Shown in pieces: positions 35,931 to 49,439 of a stretch of 64,000 bases of DNA. The DNA is from Pseudoxanthomonas broegbernensis (GTDB taxonomy: Bacteria > Pseudomonadota > Gammaproteobacteria > Xanthomonadales > Xanthomonadaceae). The notes under the pieces are model-generated. The model had not been told where the DNA came from and made no database searches. It saw nothing but the letters and a program-made list of their open reading frames with translations. Where the stretch lies: NCBI RefSeq assembly GCF_014202435.1, contig NZ_JACHGU010000001.1, positions 620,001-684,000 of the forward strand. The letters are read 5' to 3'. The stretch's first letter is position 1. Each line of letters starts with the position of its first letter. Position numbers and translations under genes: made by a program.

Positions 35931-36704
35931 CTACAGCATCATTCCGCCCGAGGCCTCGATCCGCTGCGCGTTGATCCAGCCGGTGCCCGGCGCCAGCAGC
36001 GCGGCGACCACCGCGCCGATGTCGTCGGGCAGGCCGACCCGGCCCAGCGCGGTCTGCGAGGCGATGAAGGCGTTGACCTGGGCGTTGTCGCGCACGGTGC
36101 CGCCGCCGAAGTCGGTCTCGATCGCCCCCGGTGCCAGCGTGTTCACCCGTATCCCGCGCTCGCCCAGTTCCTTGGCCAGGTAGCGGGTCAGGACCTCGAT
36201 GCCGCCCTTCATCGTCGCGTAGGCGGCGTAGCCGGGCAGGGCGAACCGGGCCAGGCCGCTGGAGACGTTGAGGATGCGGCCGCCGTCGGCGATCAGGGGC
36301 AGCAGCGCCTGGGTGAGGAAGAACGGGCCCTTGAGGTGGATCTTCACCAGTTCGTCGAACTGCGCCTCGCCGGTGTCGGCGAAGGCCGCGTGCACGCCGG
36401 TGCCGGCGTTGTTGAGCAGGTGGTCGAAGCGCTCGCGGCCCCAGCCGGCCAGCACCTGGCGCACCTGCGCGGCGAAGGCGGGGAAGCTGGCGCTGTCGGC
36501 CACGTCCAGCGGCAGCGCCGCGGCCTGGCGGCCGAGCGCGCGGATCTCGGCCGTCGCCGCCTCGGCCTCGGCCTGCGCGCTGCGGTAGGTCAGGATCAGG
36601 TCGCTGCCCTGGCGGGCCAGGTGCAGGGCGGCGTTGCGGCCCAGGCCGCGGCTGCCGCCGGTGATCAGGGCGATGGGGGCGGACGGGGAGGGGGAGCGGT
36701 GCAT
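35931..36704 (-). CDS. SDR-family oxidoreductase
   Basis: A 257-residue classical short-chain dehydrogenase: TGGSRGLGR cofactor motif (about 15-23), NNAG (about 97-100), catalytic Ser in VSSGLAR and YATMK, and a C-terminal IEASGGMML. Resembles 3-oxoacyl-ACP reductase-like enzymes with NADP preference suggested by Arg after the Gly motif. AGGAGT precedes the ATG by seven bases. It is divergent from a LysR regulator, which probably controls it. Confidence 0.9.
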   Translation of the reverse strand: MHRSPSPSAPIALITGGSRGLGRNAALHLARQGSDLILTYRSAQAEAEAATAEIRALGRQAAALPLDVADSASFPAFAAQVRQVLAGWGRERFDHLLNNAGTGVHAAFADTGEAQFDELVKIHLKGPFFLTQALLPLIADGGRILNVSSGLARFALPGYAAYATMKGGIEVLTRYLAKELGERGIRVNTLAPGAIETDFGGGTVRDNAQVNAFIASQTALGRVGLPDDIGAVVAALLAPGTGWINAQRIEASGGMML

Positions 36705-36784
36705 GCCGGCGACTCCTGCGTGGAAGATGGCGTAGAGGTTATTGCCCTGTACGGGGCGGATAAATTTGCAGGTAACGATCAATT

Positions 36785-36803
36785 TGTTCGCTGATTGCGA
36801 ACA
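36785..36803. promoter_or_regulatory. inverted repeat operator between SDR and LysR genes
   Basis: TGTTCGC-tgatt-GCGAACA, a perfect 7-bp dyad with a 5-bp centre, 17 bp before the LysR start. The surrounding DNA is AT-rich for this genome. Position and symmetry fit a LysR autoregulatory site. Confidence 0.65.
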
Positions 36804-36820
36804 GTCTCTACGAGGGCGCC

Positions 36821-37735
36821 ATGGACCAGCTCGAGCAGTACCGGATCTTCCTGCGCGTGGCCGAGCTGGGCGGTTTCACCCGTGCGGCCAATGCCCTGGG
36901 CCTGCCCAAGTCCAGCGTGTCCACCGCCGTGCGCAGGCTGGAAGCGTCGCTGGGTGCGCAGTTGCTGCACCGGACCACGCGCCGGGTGCAGCTCACCCGC
37001 GAGGGCGCGCTGTTCCTGGAGCGCTGCCGCGACCTGCTCGGCGAGGCCGAAGAACTGCAGGCGCTGTTCCGCGAAGAGCCGCGCCTGCTGCGCGGGCGGG
37101 TGCGGGTGGGCATGTCCGGGAGCATGGCCGCGCGGCTGGTGCTGCCGCGGTTGGGCGCTTTCCTGCAGGCCCATCCCGGGCTGGAGATCGAACTGGGCGC
37201 GGGCGAGCGCCGGGTCGACGTGGTGCGCGAAGGCTACGACTGCGTGGTTCGCACCGGCGGGGTCGGCGACGACAGCCTGGTGGCGCGGCCGCTGGGACTC
37301 GCGCCGGTGGTGAGTTGCGCCAGCGTGGACTACCTGCGCCGCCATGGTGTGCCGCGCTCGCTCGCTGACCTGGCCGGGCATCGCCTGGTGCATTTCGCCG
37401 GCCGCTTCGGCCAGCGCCCGGCCGGGTGGGAATATCCGCTGCCCGGTGGCGGCTACGCCAGCTTGGAGATGGCCGGCGCGGTCACGGTCGATGGCGGCCA
37501 GGCCTATGTCGGCGCGGCCCTGGCCGGACTCGGCCTGATCCAGGTGCCGCGCCTGGGCGTGCAGGCGGCGCTGGAGGACGGGCGCCTGGTGGAGGTGCTG
37601 GCCGACCTGCCGGCCGAGCCGATGCCGGTGGCCCTGCTGTATCCGCAGCAGCGCCACCTGCCGCGGCGCGTGCGCGAGGTGATGGACTGGCTGGCGCAGG
37701 TGCTGGCGCCGTACCTGCTGCCGCTGCCGCGTTGA
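36821..37735 (+). CDS. LysR-family transcriptional regulator
   Basis: A 304-residue regulator. The N-terminal winged helix-turn-helix (GGFTRAANALGLPKSSVSTA, about 16-35, then VRRLEASLGAQLLHR) is followed by a periplasmic-binding-fold effector domain (about 90-300). It belongs to the AaeR/DmlR-like group that often controls a divergent dehydrogenase. Divergent from the SDR gene with a dyad in between. Confidence 0.92.
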   Translation: MDQLEQYRIFLRVAELGGFTRAANALGLPKSSVSTAVRRLEASLGAQLLHRTTRRVQLTREGALFLERCRDLLGEAEELQALFREEPRLLRGRVRVGMSGSMAARLVLPRLGAFLQAHPGLEIELGAGERRVDVVREGYDCVVRTGGVGDDSLVARPLGLAPVVSCASVDYLRRHGVPRSLADLAGHRLVHFAGRFGQRPAGWEYPLPGGGYASLEMAGAVTVDGGQAYVGAALAGLGLIQVPRLGVQAALEDGRLVEVLADLPAEPMPVALLYPQQRHLPRRVREVMDWLAQVLAPYLLPLPR

Positions 37736-37833
37736 GGGCATGCGCATCGGGCGCGTCCGGTCCTACCGGTTTGCCGTCGCCGACCGCCGCTTCCACAGGC
37801 GGCCTGGCTGCCGCCGGGCCGGAAGCCGGCCGC

Positions 37834-38613
37834 TCAGCCCTTGCCGAGCCTGGCCAGCAGCGCGTGCAGGCCGGCCTGTGTATCCGGCTCGTACCAGCCC
37901 TCGACGAAGCGGTCCAGGTGCAGGTGCTCCGGGTCCAGCGCCTGTATCAGGTCGGCGCGGGCCAGGGCGCGGGTCTGCAGCATCGGGGCGCGTGGCAGGC
38001 GCAGCAGGTCGTCCAGCCAGGCGACCGCGCGCGCGACCGCCGCATCGCCGTCGGCCAGCTCGTCGACCAGGCCGATCCGCAGCGCCTCCTCGGCCGCGAC
38101 CATGCGGCCGGCCACCAGCAGCCGCTCGGCACGGTGGCGGCCAATCACGCGGCGCATCAGTTGCTGCGCGCCGTCGGGTACGGCCAGGCCCACCTGGGTC
38201 TCGTTCATGCCGATCGCGTAGGGCCGGGCCGGGTCCGGCGAGCGCGCCATCACCCGGTAGTCGCAGCACAGCGACAGCACGCAGCCGCCCGCGGGCGCGT
38301 GGCCGGTGATCGCCGCGGCCACCGGCACGCGCAACCCGGCCAGCGCCCGCGCCGCGCCGAAGAACGCACCCCAGGCCGCGCGCAGCGCGTGGCGGTCCTC
38401 GCCCAGCGACAGCAGGTGCGGCACGTCCAGCCCGGCGGAGAACACGCCCGGGGTGCCCGACAGCACCACCGCGTCCGCATCGCCGGCCACCGCCGCGTCC
38501 AGCGCGGCGATCAGGGCGCGGCACAGCGCCGGATCGAGCGCGTTCACCGGCGGCCGCGCCAGGCGCAGCTCGCGGACGCGGCCGTGGTCGAAGGTCTGCA
38601 CGTGCGAGGTCAT
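37834..38613 (-). CDS. delta3,delta2-enoyl-CoA isomerase-like crotonase
   Basis: A 259-residue crotonase. The segment HAPAGGCVLSLCCDYRVM (about 103-120) and then GMNETQVGLAVP (about 134-145) resembles mitochondrial ECI1/DCI isomerases: the first hydratase Glu is absent and the single catalytic Glu is in NETQ. This predicts isomerisation of 3-enoyl-CoA in unsaturated fatty-acid oxidation. An ATG five codons upstream is an alternative start. It converges on the LysR gene and is divergent from the USP gene. Confidence 0.85.
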   Translation of the reverse strand: MTSHVQTFDHGRVRELRLARPPVNALDPALCRALIAALDAAVAGDADAVVLSGTPGVFSAGLDVPHLLSLGEDRHALRAAWGAFFGAARALAGLRVPVAAAITGHAPAGGCVLSLCCDYRVMARSPDPARPYAIGMNETQVGLAVPDGAQQLMRRVIGRHRAERLLVAGRMVAAEEALRIGLVDELADGDAAVARAVAWLDDLLRLPRAPMLQTRALARADLIQALDPEHLHLDRFVEGWYEPDTQAGLHALLARLGKG

Positions 38614-38710
38614 TGCGATCCGGTGCATGCGGGATGTGGCCGTATCATAGGCGCATGCGCGCGTCGCGCACGTTCGGCCCGCGCGACCCGGATCCGCCAG
38701 GAGAGACACG

Positions 38711-39637
38711 ATGCAGGGGGAGAGGCTACGCATGAACGCGCAGGCGAGGGGCCTGGCCGCGCCGGAACGCATCCTGCTGGCCACCGACCTGGGGCCGCGC
38801 AGCGACCGCGCGCTGGACCGTGCGGTGCAACTGGCCCGCGCCTGGGGCGCACAGATCGTCGCCGCCACCGTGGTCGAGGAGAACGCGAGCGAGGCGCGCG
38901 CGATGCTGCTGCGCGACCCGCCCTCCTGGTACCGCGGCGAGGACCCCGTGCGGCAGGCCGAAAGGCGCCTGCTCGACGACGCCTCGGCGCAGGATGTCGA
39001 AATCGTGGTGCGGGTGCGGCAGGGCGATCCGGCCGATCGCCTGCTGGAGCTGGCCCGGGCCGAGTGCTGCGGCCTCATCGTCACCGGGGTGGCGCGGCAG
39101 GAAGCGCTGGGGCGGATGCTGCTCGGCTCCACCGTGGATCGCCTGGCCAGGCGATCGCCGGTGCCGGTACTGGCGGTGCGCCGCCGGGTGCATGCGGCAT
39201 ACCGGCGCATGGTGGTGGCCAGCGACTGGTCCGATTCCTCCGTCCACGCGATGCGCACGGCCATGGACCTTTTCCCGGAGGCGGCGGCCAGCGTGCTGCA
39301 CGGGTACGAGGTGCCGATGGCCGGGCTGCTCGACACCGCCCGCGACGAGGCCATCGACCAGGCCGGCGAGCGGGCGCTGGCCGATGGGCGCGCCTTCATC
39401 GAGCGCGGCCGCCCGCCCGCCGGCGCGGACAGCGTGGGCCTGGTGGTGGAGCGCGGCGACCCGGCGCTGCTGCTTCCGCTCTACGCCAACCAGTACCCGG
39501 TGGACCTGGCGGTGGTCGCCAGCCATGGCCGCAGCGCGCTGTTCGACATCCTGCTCGGCAGCGTGGCCCAGCGCCTGCTGGAGGCCTCGCCGGTGGATAC
39601 GCTGGTGGTGCGCGACCCGCGCGCGCGCGCCGGCTGA
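38711..39637 (+). CDS. tandem universal stress protein (UspA-like, UspE type)
   Basis: A 308-residue protein with two UspA domains. Domain one has RILLATDLGPRSDRAL (about 20-35) and ends TGVARQEALGRMLLGSTVD; domain two starts RMVVASDWSDSS and ends ASHGRSALFDILLGSVAQRL. Both keep the Gly-x9-Gly-Ser/Thr type loop that binds ATP. AGGAGAG precedes the first ATG; the ATG at 38732 is also supported. Role: stress survival, mechanism general. Confidence 0.9.
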   Translation: MQGERLRMNAQARGLAAPERILLATDLGPRSDRALDRAVQLARAWGAQIVAATVVEENASEARAMLLRDPPSWYRGEDPVRQAERRLLDDASAQDVEIVVRVRQGDPADRLLELARAECCGLIVTGVARQEALGRMLLGSTVDRLARRSPVPVLAVRRRVHAAYRRMVVASDWSDSSVHAMRTAMDLFPEAAASVLHGYEVPMAGLLDTARDEAIDQAGERALADGRAFIERGRPPAGADSVGLVVERGDPALLLPLYANQYPVDLAVVASHGRSALFDILLGSVAQRLLEASPVDTLVVRDPRARAG

Positions 39638-39684
39638 CGCATGCCCGGGCCTTCTGCCGGGACCGCCCGTAGGAACCGGCGGGG

Positions 39685-40103
39685 TTACGCGGACGCCGCG
39701 CGGATGGCGTCCGGCAGCGGCGCGCTGCGGCCGGTGCGGGTGTCGATCCACACCACCACCACGTTCCCGTCCGAATACAGCACGCCCCCGTCCTTCTGGT
39801 CGACGATGCGATGGCCGATGGTCACGCTGCTGTTGCCCAGGCGCTCGACGAACAGTTCCACGACGATGTCGTTGGGCCACACGATCGGCGCGCGGTAGTT
39901 GACGTGGGTCGCGGCCACCACCGGAGCGACCGCGTCGGTCATCGACGCGCCGGGCACGCCCAGCATCCAGCGCACGCGCGCCTCCTCCAGGTAGGAGACG
40001 TACTTGGCGTTGTTGACGTGGCCCATCGCGTCCATGTCGCGCCAGCGCACGCTCATCGGGACGCGGGCCAGCAGCTTCGGCGCGCCGGCGGCCGGGACCT
40101 GGC

Positions 40104-40107
<4 letters not shown>
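39685..40107 (-). CDS. hotdog-fold acyl-CoA thioesterase (4HBT/YbgC-like)
   Basis: A 140-residue hotdog protein with the catalytic motif [20 protein letters not shown] (about 21-40); the Asp in RDMD is the nucleophile/base position of the 4-hydroxybenzoyl-CoA thioesterase type. It hydrolyses acyl-CoA thioesters; chain preference is unknown. Its start overlaps the uvrA stop by 4 bp (ATGA), so it is translated with uvrA. Confidence 0.9.
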
Positions 40108-43037
<2,930 letters not shown>

Positions 43038-43149
43038 CAGTTGGGGGGTCTGCGGAAGCCAATGGACCAGACTAGCGACTGGCCGATCCGGGGGCAAACC
43101 GTCCGTTGGGCGGGGCGGCGGGGCCCGCCTCTCGGAGGGGGGGGGCGGA

Positions 43150-43179
43150 TTGACCCTGGATGCCCCGGTGCCCTAGAAT
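43150..43179 (+). promoter_or_regulatory. sigma-70-type promoter of rplU-rpmA
   Basis: TTGACC and TAGAAT separated by 18 bp, ending 63 bp before rplU. The best consensus promoter in the window, consistent with a ribosomal-protein operon. It is divergent from uvrA. Confidence 0.75.
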
Positions 43180-43242
43180 TCCGCTTCTGTCCGCCCCGAG
43201 GGCTGGCAGGCGACCACAATAACAACAGAGGAATGCCTGGTC

Positions 43243-43563
43243 ATGTACGCAGTTCTGGTAACCGGCGGTAAGCAATACCGCGTGGCGCAGGGCGAATCGC
43301 TCCGCGTCGAGAAGCTCGAGGCCGAGGCCGGCAGCGAGATCAAGTTCGACAACGTCCTGCTGCTGGGCGACAGCGACGGGATCAAGATCGGCGACGCCCT
43401 CAAGGGCGCCAGCGTCACCGCCAAGGTCGTCGGCCACGGCCGCGCCGACAAGATCCGGATCATCAAGTTCCGCCGCCGCAAGCACCACATGAAGCGGCAG
43501 GGCCACCGCCAGTACTACACCGAAATCGAGATCACCGGCATTGCCGGTGGCGACAGCAAGTAA
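43243..43563 (+). CDS. rplU: 50S ribosomal protein L21
   Basis: A 106-residue ribosomal protein with the L21 signature [20 protein letters not shown] (about 72-91). Start [18 protein letters not shown] is universal. Followed by rpmA 12 bp downstream. Confidence 0.98.
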   Translation: MYAVLVTGGKQYRVAQGESLRVEKLEAEAGSEIKFDNVLLLGDSDGIKIGDALKGASVTAKVVGHGRADKIRIIKFRRRKHHMKRQGHRQYYTEIEITGIAGGDSK

Positions 43564-43575
43564 GGAGAAGCAGTC

Positions 43576-45145
<1,570 letters not shown>

Positions 45146-45163
45146 GCAAAGAAAGTTTTGGGT

Positions 45164-45174
45164 TTGAAGATAGC
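45164..45174 (+). promoter_or_regulatory. shared operator motif, copy A (lyase-symporter operon)
   Basis: TTGAAGATAGC, 64 bp upstream of the CitE-like gene. A CACACT hexamer begins 42-43 bp after the motif start, and a TATAGA element lies further down at 45221. The same motif precedes two other units in this region (51322 and 59998). Confidence 0.6.
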
Positions 45175-45237
45175 CGCCGCATGCTTCGCGGCCCGGGAAT
45201 GGCTCCACACTCCGGCTCCGTATAGAGGACCGGATCC

Positions 45238-46092
45238 GTGCGCAGCAAGCTATTCGTCCCGGGTTCCCGCGGGGAACTCTTCGCCAAGGCGTTCGCGGGT
45301 GACGCGGACGCGGTTTCCTTCGACCTGGAGGACTCGGTGCCCGGGTCCGGCAAGGCCGCCGCGCGCGAGCGCGTGGCCGGATTCCTGAAGGGGCTCGACC
45401 CGGGAACCAAGATGCTGGTCGTGCGCACCAACGCGGTCGACAGCGCGCACTTCGACGAGGACTTCCGCGCCCTGGCGCTGCCGTGCGTGGACCTGCTGAA
45501 CCTGCCCAAGACCGAGGACCCGGAGGCCCTGCACGGTGTCGGCGAGCGCCTGGACGCGCTGGAGCGCGAGCACGGCCGGCGCATGCCCGGCCTGCTGGTG
45601 AACATCGAGACGCCGCGCGGCCTGCGCCGGGCGCCCTCGCTGGCCGCCGCCCATCCGCGCGTGCGCGGCCTGCAGTTGGGGCTGGGCGACCTGTTCGAGT
45701 CGCAGGGGATCGACCGCGACGACCACGCGGCGGTCCATGCCGTGCAACTGGCGGTGCGCATGGCCGCCGGCGAGGCCGACGTGTTCGCCTGGGATGGCGC
45801 CCACCCGGACCTGGAACGGCCCGAACGCTTCCTGGCCGAGGCGCGCATCGCGCAGCGGCTGGGCTACTGCGGCAAGAGCTGCGTGCACCCGCGCCAGGTC
45901 GGGTGGGCGCACGAGGTGTTTTCCCTGCCGCCCATGGACGTGGAACTGGCGCGGCGGATCGTGGCGGCGGCCGAGGAGGCCCAGGCCCAGGGACGGGGCG
46001 CCTTCGTCGTGGACGGCCGCATGGTCGACCTTCCGTATCTGCAACACGCGCGCCGGGCACTGGTCTGGTCCGCGGAAAAGGCCAATGCCTGA
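45238..46092 (+). CDS. HpcH/HpaI aldolase / CitE-like lyase
   Basis: A 284-residue protein of the CitE/malyl-CoA-lyase family. MRSKLFVPGS, AVSFDLEDSV (metal-facing Glu/Asp, about 25-34), RTNAVDS, LVNIETPRGL (about 118-127) and LGLGDL are the family's Mg2+ and CoA-ester binding motifs. Stand-alone CitE-like enzymes cleave beta-hydroxyacyl-CoA such as malyl- or citramalyl-CoA. Start is GTG. A symporter gene follows by 12 bp and a family III CoA-transferase sits later in the region, a pair that would make a CoA-activation and cleavage route. Confidence 0.85.
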   Translation: MRSKLFVPGSRGELFAKAFAGDADAVSFDLEDSVPGSGKAAARERVAGFLKGLDPGTKMLVVRTNAVDSAHFDEDFRALALPCVDLLNLPKTEDPEALHGVGERLDALEREHGRRMPGLLVNIETPRGLRRAPSLAAAHPRVRGLQLGLGDLFESQGIDRDDHAAVHAVQLAVRMAAGEADVFAWDGAHPDLERPERFLAEARIAQRLGYCGKSCVHPRQVGWAHEVFSLPPMDVELARRIVAAAEEAQAQGRGAFVVDGRMVDLPYLQHARRALVWSAEKANA

Positions 46093-46104
46093 GGAAACGT
46101 GCCA

Positions 46105-48477
46105 ATGACCAAGTCGATGAGCCGATCGAGCGCCGGCTGGCTGCTCCTGCTGCTGGCGGCCTTGATGGCGCCGCCGGTGCAGGCCGAGGACCTGGTGTCG
46201 GTGGAGTCCACGCGGCTGCCGGATTGGGACGCACGGCGCCCGGTCGATGCCGGCCTGGCCATCGGTGGCCAGCCGGTCGTGGTCAGCGGGACGAGCGCCT
46301 GGGAACTCAAGGACGGGCAGTGGCAGGACGCCGGCTGGCGCGTGCCGGACGGGCTGCGCATCGCTTCGGTCGCCACCGGCGAAGTGCCGTACCTGGTGCT
46401 GGAGGACGGTGCCGGCCGGGCCCTGCAACTGGCGAAGATGGTCCGTACCCAGCGTGGACTCTCGCACGAGCCGTTGCCTGCCTTGCCGCAGCCGCTTTCG
46501 CAGGTGCGCGCGGCGGGATTCGGCAACACGGTGACCGTCGCGGGCCTGGACGCGGAAGGCGCGCCGGGGCTGTGGCAATACGATGGGCGCGCGTGGCGCC
46601 GGCTGGGCGCGTGGTCGCCCGCCGCCGCGCCGCAGCGCCTGATGGTGCAGGGCGGCGGCACCTGGCTGGCGGTCGCCGGCGAGGGGGGCGACCACCTGCT
46701 GCACCGGGATGCGGATGGTGCGTGGACCGACCGGGGCGCGTTGCCCGAGGGCACGGATGCGGCCACGGGACGCACGCTGGGCCAGGCCCACCTGTTGTTC
46801 CTGGTGCGCGGCGCCGGCGGGACCGCGGCGCTGGCGCGCTACCATGTCATCACCGATTCCTGGGCCAGCCTGGACGCCCCCGTGCCGGCATCGGCGCGCG
46901 TGGTCGCGCCGGCGGCCGGCGGGATGTACTGGCTGGACCCGGCCAGCGGCCAGTTCGCCCAGGTCGGCCTCGGTTCCGGCCAGCACCTGCTGCGGACCAC
47001 GGACTGGGTGGTGATCGTGCTGTACCTGGCGGCCATGCTCGGCATGGGCGCGTACTTCTACTTCCAGGGCCAGAACGCCAGTACCTCCGACTTCTTCGTC
47101 GGCGGGCGCAGCATCCCGTTCTGGGCGGCCGGCATCAGCCTGTACGCCACCAACACCAGTTCGATCAGCTACATCGCCATCCCGGCCAAGGCGTTCGAGA
47201 CCAACTGGCAGTACCTCACCAACAACCTCATGGCGGTGCTGGGCCTGGTGTTCGTCGCGATCTGGATCGTGCCGCTGCTGCGGCGGCTGGACCTGATGTC
47301 GGTCTTCACCTACCTGGAGACCCGCTTCCACCCGGCCATCCGCATGCTGGCCAGCCTGCTGTGCATCGTCATGCAGATCGGCAGCCGGCTGAGCGTGATC
47401 CTGTTCCTGCCGTCGCTGGCCATCGCCACCATCACCGGCCTGGACGTGGTCTGGAGCATCCTGCTGATGGGCGTGTTCACCATCGTCTACACCACCATCG
47501 GCGGCATGCGCGCGGTGGTGTGGACCGATGTGGTGCAGGTGATCGTGATGTTCGGCGGGGCGGCCTTCGCCATCGGCTACATGCTCATGCACATGGACGG
47601 CGGCGCCTCCGGGTTCGTCGCCGAGGCCCTGGCCCAGGACAAGACCAAGATCTTCGACTTCAGCTTCGACCTGACCAAGGCCACGGTGTGGGGCTTCATC
47701 TTCCTGGTGCTGTTCGACGTGGTCCTCACCTTCCCCAAGGACCAGGTACTGATGCAGCGGGTGCTGGCGACCCGCAACTCGCGGGACGCGGGGCGCTCGG
47801 TATGGATGTTCGCGGCGATCATGATCCCGGGCGGCTTCGTGTTCTACGGCATCGGCGCGGCGCTGTGGGGCTACTACCGCTCGCACCCCGAGCGCCTGGA
47901 CCCGAGCCTTCCGATCGACGCCACCTTCCCGCTGTTCATCGCCGCCGAGCTGCCGGCGGGCGTCACCGGGCTGATCATCGCCGGCATCTTCGCCGCGGCG
48001 ATGTCGACCATGTCCTCGATCATCAACAGCGTGTCGACCCTGATCTCGGTGGATTTCTACGAGCGGATCGCGGCCCGGCCCTCGCAGGAGACCTCGGTGC
48101 GCATCGCCGAATGGAGCGGCGTGCTGGTGGGCGCGGCCGGCATCGCCATCGCGCTGGTGATGAGCCGCTACGACATCCACTCGCTGTTCGACGTGTCCAT
48201 CGAGCTGGCCGGGCTGCTGGGCGGCGGTTTCGCCGGCGCCTATACGCTGGGCATGTTCACCCGCCGGGCGAACGCCAAGGGAGTGGCCATCGGCGTGGTG
48301 GGCAGCATCGTCATCACCCTGGGCTGCTGGCTGATGGACCTGGTGCACCCGTATTTCTACCTGGCCATCTCCATCATGCTGTGCATCGTGATCGGCTACC
48401 TGGCCAGCCTGCTGTTCCCAGCGCCGCAAACGCAGGCGCTGGACGGCCTGACCATCCACCACCCGCGACAAGGCTGA
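46105..48477 (+). CDS. periplasmic beta-propeller fused to sodium:solute symporter
   Basis: About 790 residues. A signal peptide (about 8-25) and a roughly 270-residue kelch-like beta-propeller (units such as GLWQYDGRAWRRLG, HLLHRDADGAWTDRG, ALARYHVITDSWASL) precede an SSS-family transporter starting near 300 (WVVIVLYLAAMLGMGAYFYF). The transporter has the SSS markers FVGGRSIPFWAAGISLYATN and GGMRAVVWTDVVQ. NanM-like propellers fused to SSS transporters occur in some sialic-acid systems; here the propeller may bind or epimerise the ligand before import. Two codons upstream GTG is an alternative start. Confidence 0.88.
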   Translation: MTKSMSRSSAGWLLLLLAALMAPPVQAEDLVSVESTRLPDWDARRPVDAGLAIGGQPVVVSGTSAWELKDGQWQDAGWRVPDGLRIASVATGEVPYLVLEDGAGRALQLAKMVRTQRGLSHEPLPALPQPLSQVRAAGFGNTVTVAGLDAEGAPGLWQYDGRAWRRLGAWSPAAAPQRLMVQGGGTWLAVAGEGGDHLLHRDADGAWTDRGALPEGTDAATGRTLGQAHLLFLVRGAGGTAALARYHVITDSWASLDAPVPASARVVAPAAGGMYWLDPASGQFAQVGLGSGQHLLRTTDWVVIVLYLAAMLGMGAYFYFQGQNASTSDFFVGGRSIPFWAAGISLYATNTSSISYIAIPAKAFETNWQYLTNNLMAVLGLVFVAIWIVPLLRRLDLMSVFTYLETRFHPAIRMLASLLCIVMQIGSRLSVILFLPSLAIATITGLDVVWSILLMGVFTIVYTTIGGMRAVVWTDVVQVIVMFGGAAFAIGYMLMHMDGGASGFVAEALAQDKTKIFDFSFDLTKATVWGFIFLVLFDVVLTFPKDQVLMQRVLATRNSRDAGRSVWMFAAIMIPGGFVFYGIGAALWGYYRSHPERLDPSLPIDATFPLFIAAELPAGVTGLIIAGIFAAAMSTMSSIINSVSTLISVDFYERIAARPSQETSVRIAEWSGVLVGAAGIAIALVMSRYDIHSLFDVSIELAGLLGGGFAGAYTLGMFTRRANAKGVAIGVVGSIVITLGCWLMDLVHPYFYLAISIMLCIVIGYLASLLFPAPQTQALDGLTIHHPRQG

Positions 48478-48521
48478 ACGGGCGTTTTTCCGGCGCCGGC
48501 GCCGGCCCGTATGATGGACCC

Positions 48522-49406
48522 GTGGAGACTTCGTTCCTGCAGACGCTGGTGCTGGTGGCCGAGCACGGCTCCATGGCCGCGGCTGCGCGCAAGCTGAACA
48601 TCACGGCGGCGGCCGTGGCCCAGCAGATCCGCGCGCTGGAGCGCGAGATGGGCACGCCGCTGGTAACCCGCGCCGGCCGCACCGTGGGCCTGACCGAGGC
48701 CGGCGCGCGCATGCTGGAACCCACCCGGCAGTTGCTGCGCGACGTGGCCGACCTGCGCAGCTTCGCCAACGACGGCACCCTGTCCGGCGAGCTGCGCCTG
48801 GGCGCCTGTCCCACCGTGCTGGCCGGCCTGGTCCCGGACGTGCTGTCGCGGATGGTGGCCGACTTCCCGCAGATCAACGTCTTCATCAAGCCCAGCTACT
48901 CGGCCGAGCTGTACGCCGACGTCGAGCGCGGGGTACTGGATGCGGCCATCGTGCTGCAGGCGCCCTACGACCTGCCCAAGACCTGCCGCTTCGAGGTGTT
49001 GCGCGAGGAGCCGCTGGTGGTGCTGGTGCCGGAGCGGTTCGCCGGCCGCGACGCGCACGAGGTGCTGCGCGAGGAGCCGCTGATCCGCTACGACCGCCAC
49101 CAGTGGGGCGGCCGTCTCGCCGACGACTACCTGCGCCGGGTCGGCATCGCCCCGCGCGAGCGCTTCGAGCTCAACGCACTGAACGCGATCGCGGTGATGG
49201 TCGATCGCGGGCTGGGGGTGTCGCTGGTGCCGGACTGGGCGCCGCCCTGGCCGGAAGGCATCCGGGTGGCGCGCCTGCCGCTGCCCGAACCGTGCGAGCC
49301 GCGGCGCATCGGCCTGGTCTGGTCGCCGGGCGGGGTGCGCGCGCGCGCGGTGACCGCGCTGCGCGAGGAATGCCTGCGCGCCTGCGAAGCGCAGCGCGCG
49401 GGTTGA
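48522..49406 (+). CDS. LysR-family regulator, candidate controller of the surrounding regulon
   Basis: A 294-residue LysR protein with winged HTH (GSMAAAARKLNITAAAVAQQ, about 18-37, then IRALEREMGTPLVTR) and a C-terminal effector domain. Start is GTG (ETSFLQTLVLVAEHG). It lies just downstream of the symporter and convergent to the phosphatase, with no own copy of the TTGAAGATAGC motif. Its location makes it the natural candidate to bind that motif, but this is inference. Confidence 0.88.
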   Translation: METSFLQTLVLVAEHGSMAAAARKLNITAAAVAQQIRALEREMGTPLVTRAGRTVGLTEAGARMLEPTRQLLRDVADLRSFANDGTLSGELRLGACPTVLAGLVPDVLSRMVADFPQINVFIKPSYSAELYADVERGVLDAAIVLQAPYDLPKTCRFEVLREEPLVVLVPERFAGRDAHEVLREEPLIRYDRHQWGGRLADDYLRRVGIAPRERFELNALNAIAVMVDRGLGVSLVPDWAPPWPEGIRVARLPLPEPCEPRRIGLVWSPGGVRARAVTALREECLRACEAQRAG

Positions 49407-49439
49407 TCCCGCCCCCGGCGGGGCGGGGCCATCGAGGCT

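Noticed and set aside
37736-39684. GTAGGA-containing snippets near 37765 and 39670 as REP elements
   Set aside because: They share only six or seven bases and lack matching palindromic arms, so they are not reported as repeats.
45483-48521. Long in-frame extension before the second LysR gene
   Set aside because: It is an out-of-frame reading of the CitE-like and symporter genes; the LysR protein begins naturally at the GTG near 48522.
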